Below, one piece after another: positions 60,951-64,000 of a stretch of 64,000 nucleotides of DNA. Source of the stretch: Adiantum capillus-veneris (Eukaryota > Streptophyta > Polypodiopsida > Polypodiales > Pteridaceae); the NCBI GenBank assembly GCA_014529385.2, contig CM043964.1, forward strand, positions 135,161,420-135,225,419. The letters are read 5' to 3'. A model generated the notes under the pieces. The model did not search any database, was not told the origin of the DNA, and saw only the letters and a program-made list of their open reading frames with translations. Position numbers and translations under genes: made by a program. Every line of letters begins with the position of its first letter. The first letter of the stretch is position 1.

Positions 60951-62073
60951 ATGAGAGAGTGCAACGATCACAAACAAAGTGAATGGACACTGTGCGTGAA
61001 AGTGCATGAGACTGAGAGATAGAGAGAGAAGAGAATACGACACCAGAGACGTCGTAAAACCCTCCTCCGAAGGCCCCACTCTTGTTGGCGAGAGTGGTCT
61101 ACTATTGATTGCACAATCTCTACAATGCTTTGGACTTGCCGACGATGTCGACGACAATGAGGACGACGACGAGACGGGCTGAAATATGGAAACTCGAAGG
61201 GCTGAAATCTGCAAATCTTCTATCTGCTGAATTGTGACTCTATGTCGGTGACGATGTCGATGGCGACAATGCAACGACGACGCGCTGAAAACGCAGATGC
61301 TGAAATCTGCATTTTTTGGGCTGAAACTGTAAACCTTGCAGAAACTGACCGTGCGGCGAGGAACTGTTGCGGGAAGGTGGGATCTGTGAGGTTCGGGACT
61401 CGATCTGCGGTGTCTAAGGGCTGAAAACTGAAAACGCTGATGCTACTGTGGATTCCATCGCGAAGATCTGCAAAAACGCTGGCTTATCAGGCAGATCCAA
61501 AAACGCTAGGGCTGATTTTTGTGTTGATGCAAAAACGCTGGGGTTCTGCGGTGGGAAACTGCTAACTCTAGGGCTGATTTGTTCCTTGCTGTCACCGGGT
61601 TGATGCAGATGCAAAAACGCTGGCTGATCCTTGTTCTTGTCCAAAAAACGCTAGCTTGCTGCAGTGATGCAAAAACGCTAGGCCTCTTGGGTTCTGCTGA
61701 GAAGTTGCCTGTTGAGCTTGTGCTCCTGCTGCCTCTTCTGCCAATTAGTGCTAGCCTAGGTTTGCTTATATACAAACTTACTCAATTTGCCCTACCTACT
61801 TTCCAACAAAAGTCACTTAAAAATAAAAAGTGAAAAATGTCAAAAATAGGGAAGATAGGCCTATGGACTGTAAAAATGCTATTGATGGGATCTGACTGGA
61901 ATCTGATGGTCATGCTGTGTGCAACTAGAACTCTAAGTGCCTGGGCATGCGCGGTCTGCGAACAGACTCACAAAAGTGCCAGAACACTTCTTAAGCTAGA
62001 TTGACTGGACTGACTGAACCCTTGTCATGGTGTAGCTTGTCCACGGACACAGGGTTGGATGTGTCACGTGACA
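60951..62073 (-). repeat. 3' LTR of a minus-strand chromovirus (left end inferred)
   Basis: On the minus strand the LTR starts TGTCACGTGACACATCC immediately after a polypurine tract. A TATA box (TATATAAGC) lies at about 61764-61772 and a long R-U5 follows. AAAAACGCT (plus strand) is repeated six times between 61467 and 61680. The left end is set at TGAGAGAG (60951; CTCTCTCA on the minus strand), but no target duplication confirms it. The 5' LTR lies beyond the window. Confidence 0.55.
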
Positions 62074-62085
62074 TCCCCTCCTTTT
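62074..62085 (-). promoter_or_regulatory. Polypurine tract
   Basis: AAAAGGAGGGGA on the minus strand, directly before the LTR start TGTCACGTG. Confidence 0.75.
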
Positions 62086-62141
62086 CAAAGTGAGGTACTG
62101 GTACCGAACTGTATGGCGTCGAGGGAGATCACCAATAGCAT

Positions 62142-62345
62142 TCAGAATCCTGGAAGGGACTCTTCGTTGGTCCACTCTGATGTGTGGGTCGTGCGGTACT
62201 TGAACTTCATAAAGGTCTGCAACGCTTGCTTCTCTGTGCCGCGCCGAAAGCGACACAAAGTCTTCTGTGGCTCCTTCAATGCTTCAACTTCATCGAGAGT
62301 CATGCTTCTTTCTTCTTCAAGAATCTCCATGGCTGAAAATTCCTG
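62142..62345 (-). pseudogene. Pol C-terminus with chromodomain-like segment
   Basis: The frame contains FSAMEILEEERSMTLDEVEA, then LCRFRRGTEKQ and TFMKFKYRTTHTSEWTNEES. The last resembles the aromatic-cage part of chromodomains (Y/F-x-V/M-K-F/W-K ... S-x-W). It lies about 60 bp before the polypurine tract, where chromovirus pol normally ends. The upstream part of the same open frame (to 62678) is not recognisable. Confidence 0.45.
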
Positions 62346-62832
62346 AAACCATTTCCAACACAAAACCATGAACATACCTATTCCATGTAAAGTGAGTGGA
62401 AAAAATCTTGTCGTCCTAATAGACTGTGCATGCAATGTAGATGAACAAAGAGACGGAGTGCCAAACCGTTCACCACACACACGCAAACAATGAGATCGAA
62501 TCTTTCTCTTATGATCTAGAGCAATCAACTGTGGCAATTCACAACGGAAATGCCCATGCTTGGTGCTCATACTTTCATGTGCTCTTTTTACAAATGTGCC
62601 ATGCCAAGGAAGAGACATGGAATGTGACTTCCTTACATACATACTTTTCATGAACAATCCACATACATTCGTGTTCATTCATGAGTGAAACGTGCTCAAT
62701 GTACAATATGTCATGCTTAGGAAAAGGGATCACATAAAGACGCTGACTAAAATACAGGAAACGATCACAAATAAAACACTCGAACAATGCGTGCGTATGA
62801 ATCATGCGAACACATAATACTTCCTGTGAGGG

Positions 62833-63180
62833 TTATTTGGACCTAGGCTCGAGAGCCAAGATCGATCCTTCGTGATTGATCGAATCTGCAACGAGGTTAG
62901 CTTCGCTAGGAAAAGCATCAACTAACTCATCATCCTTGTGAACAATCACGTCATCTTCATGCAACTCATCATGCTTGTGAGAAATCACATCTTGATCATG
63001 CAAATCATCATGCTTATCATTATTATTCAAATCATCATGCTTATCATTGTCATTCAAATCATCATCATGCAAATCATGTGTGTCATGCTTTGGAGAAGAA
63101 GAGACTGAGAGAGTCTCCTTTTCCCGAATCTCTTGCATCTGTGCCTGAACTTGAGAAAAGAGTCGCAAGAATTCTTTCAT
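62833..63180 (-). CDS. Acidic ORF with His-Asp repeats (gag-region)
   Basis: 115 codons starting MKEFLRLFSQVQAQMQEIRE, then a low-complexity region of repeated KHDDLND/NDKHDDL units and a hydrophobic end. Upstream in other frames are coiled-coil-like residues (EREHEEKMAAIERRYTERVA). It probably belongs to the leader/gag of the deleted chromovirus; function unknown. Confidence 0.4.
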   Translation of the reverse strand: MKEFLRLFSQVQAQMQEIREKETLSVSSSPKHDTHDLHDDDLNDNDKHDDLNNNDKHDDLHDQDVISHKHDELHEDDVIVHKDDELVDAFPSEANLVADSINHEGSILALEPRSK

Positions 63181-63383
63181 GTGTTGATCGCTCTTCTCTT
63201 ATTGTGCTTTGGTCTCGCGGTCATATTCTGCTTGTCTTGCTTTGTTCTTGCGACGTATGGCTGCCACTCTTTCTGTGTATCGACGCTCTATGGCTGCCAT
63301 CTTTTCTTCGTGTTCACGCTCTATTTTTGCTTTTCGGTCTAACTTCTTGTCCATAAACAATTGCGGTAACTCCTTCATGGGAG

Positions 63384-63791
63384 TTAGTGCAATCCTTGAC
63401 GTAGATGGGGAAGGGGGAGGGTAGGAAAAACCGGAGGGTCGGAAAAACCTCCTGGTGGGGAAAATTCTTCTTCGCCTCCCTCATGCTCATCACCTCTAAG
63501 CGAAGTATCCATTCCGCTTCGAGTGATGACCATCCACTGAAGTCGAGGGTTCTTGTGGTCTTGGGTTCTTAAGTTCACGAGGAACTTGGGTTCTTGGGGG
63601 TCTTGGTTTCTTAAGTTCACGAGGAACTTGGGTTCTTGAGGGTTTTCTTTCCCTTGCAATCTGTGTTTGAGAAGGATCTTCTCTTCACCCGAGTTCTGCT
63701 CTTTTCCGCGGGCGCACCCCTTGGCGGCCTTGCGCTCACACCAAGGTTGCTTTCTCCCACCGCACGTCGATTGGCCGGCCGCTAAGTGCAC
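63384..63791 (-). pseudogene. Gag N-terminal region
   Basis: Within a 135-codon frame, an ATG at about 63530 reads MVITRSGMDTSLRGDEHEG, the M-V-x-T-R-S-G start typical of plant gypsy gag. The upstream part covers a 42-bp tandem duplication (63559-63642) in the leader. Confidence 0.5.
63559..63642. repeat. Tandem duplication, 42-bp period
   Basis: TCTTGGKTTCTTAAGTTCAC and the following GAGGAACTTGGGTTCTTG occur twice. Confidence 0.9.
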
Positions 63792-63988
63792 GGTCCGCTC
63801 TCAATGAGTGAAAAGAGGCACAAGGGGAGGCTGGACAAGCCCTTCTTTCTTGGGATTCCTGTCACTCTTCAAAAACACGATTAGGAATCTACACGCCCCA
63901 GCAAACTTGGGTTCGTGTGACCTCACCAAGCAAAAAAAAACTTGTGATTTTTGTGGTTCTTTCCTTAGTGATACAGAACACTGCCAAA

Positions 63989-64000
63989 GCTCTGATACCA
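63989..64000 (-). promoter_or_regulatory. Primer-binding site at the window edge
   Basis: GCTCTGATACCA, the exact reverse complement of TGGTATCAGAGC (initiator-Met type). An LTR should begin within a few bases to the right. Confidence 0.75.

Larger units (their letters stand above)
60951..64000 (-). mobile_element. Internally deleted Ty3/gypsy chromovirus, partial (runs off the right edge)
   Basis: Order on the minus strand: primer-binding site (63989-64000), leader and gag start, an acidic ORF, the pol C-terminal chromodomain-like region, polypurine tract, 3' LTR. Protease, reverse transcriptase, RNase H and the integrase core are absent, so less than 2 kb of internal sequence remains. The element cannot be autonomous. 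Its 5' LTR should begin at about 64001. Confidence 0.6.

Noticed and set aside
61242-61424. Plus-strand ORF and other ORFs between 60948 and 61833 as genes
   Set aside because: They lie in the R/U5 part of an LTR, and composition follows the AAAACGCT and CGACGA repeats.

Overview
This is a repeat-dominated stretch of nuclear DNA from a land plant. Evidence: plant-type Ty1/copia, Ty3/gypsy chromovirus and CACTA (En/Spm) elements, canonical GTAAG/TGCAG-type introns in the CACTA genes, a spliced TNP2 plus Transposase_24-like gene pair, and very long GT, GA and AT microsatellites. The large load of old elements and the style of the LINE reverse transcriptase suggest a large, repeat-rich genome, possibly a fern or other non-flowering plant. 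I cannot fix the species. No complete, confidently recognisable host gene is present; nearly all recognisable coding sequence belongs to mobile elements.

Layout. 1-3660: non-coding DNA with long GT/GA microsatellites. 3664-6790: decayed Mutator-like transposase. 7649-8340: end of an LTR element on the minus strand, with an 18-nt primer-binding site and a TATA box. 9395-10480: LINE remnant. 10500-15838: AT-rich DNA and microsatellites.

15839-37314 is a three-level nest. An old Ty1/copia element (LTRs about 12% diverged by eye) was split in its gag by a Ty3/gypsy chromovirus (17002-33409; LTRs about 2.6% diverged; 5-bp target duplication with one mismatch). The 5' LTR of that gypsy was then split by a 7.63-kb CACTA transposon (17276-24905; perfect TAG target duplication). 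The CACTA carries a six-exon TNP2 transposase gene with a single in-frame stop, an intact three-exon Transposase_24/TnpA-like gene, hairpin-forming subterminal repeats, and a broken fragment of a host heavy-metal-associated (HMA) domain.

39990-48135 is a second nest. A minus-strand LINE reverse transcriptase pseudogene is split by a 5.67-kb LTR element with no recognisable coding capacity (40570-46236; perfect CTTTC target duplication). That element contains a 218-bp MITE (44082-44299; perfect 8-bp target duplication).

50640-52375 holds a decayed minus-strand reverse-transcriptase-like reading frame whose motifs recall Penelope-like elements. 55486-55689 is a SINE-like insertion with a 15-bp target duplication. 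56210-58000 may hold exons of a host gene and has a 105-bp in-frame duplication. 60183-60930 is gag-like. 60951-64000 is an internally deleted minus-strand chromovirus whose primer-binding site coincides with the right edge of the window.

How the parts relate: insertion order and relative age can be read from the nesting. The CACTA is the youngest and closest to functional. Local tandem duplications with periods of about 42-110 bp recur throughout and are independent of element type.
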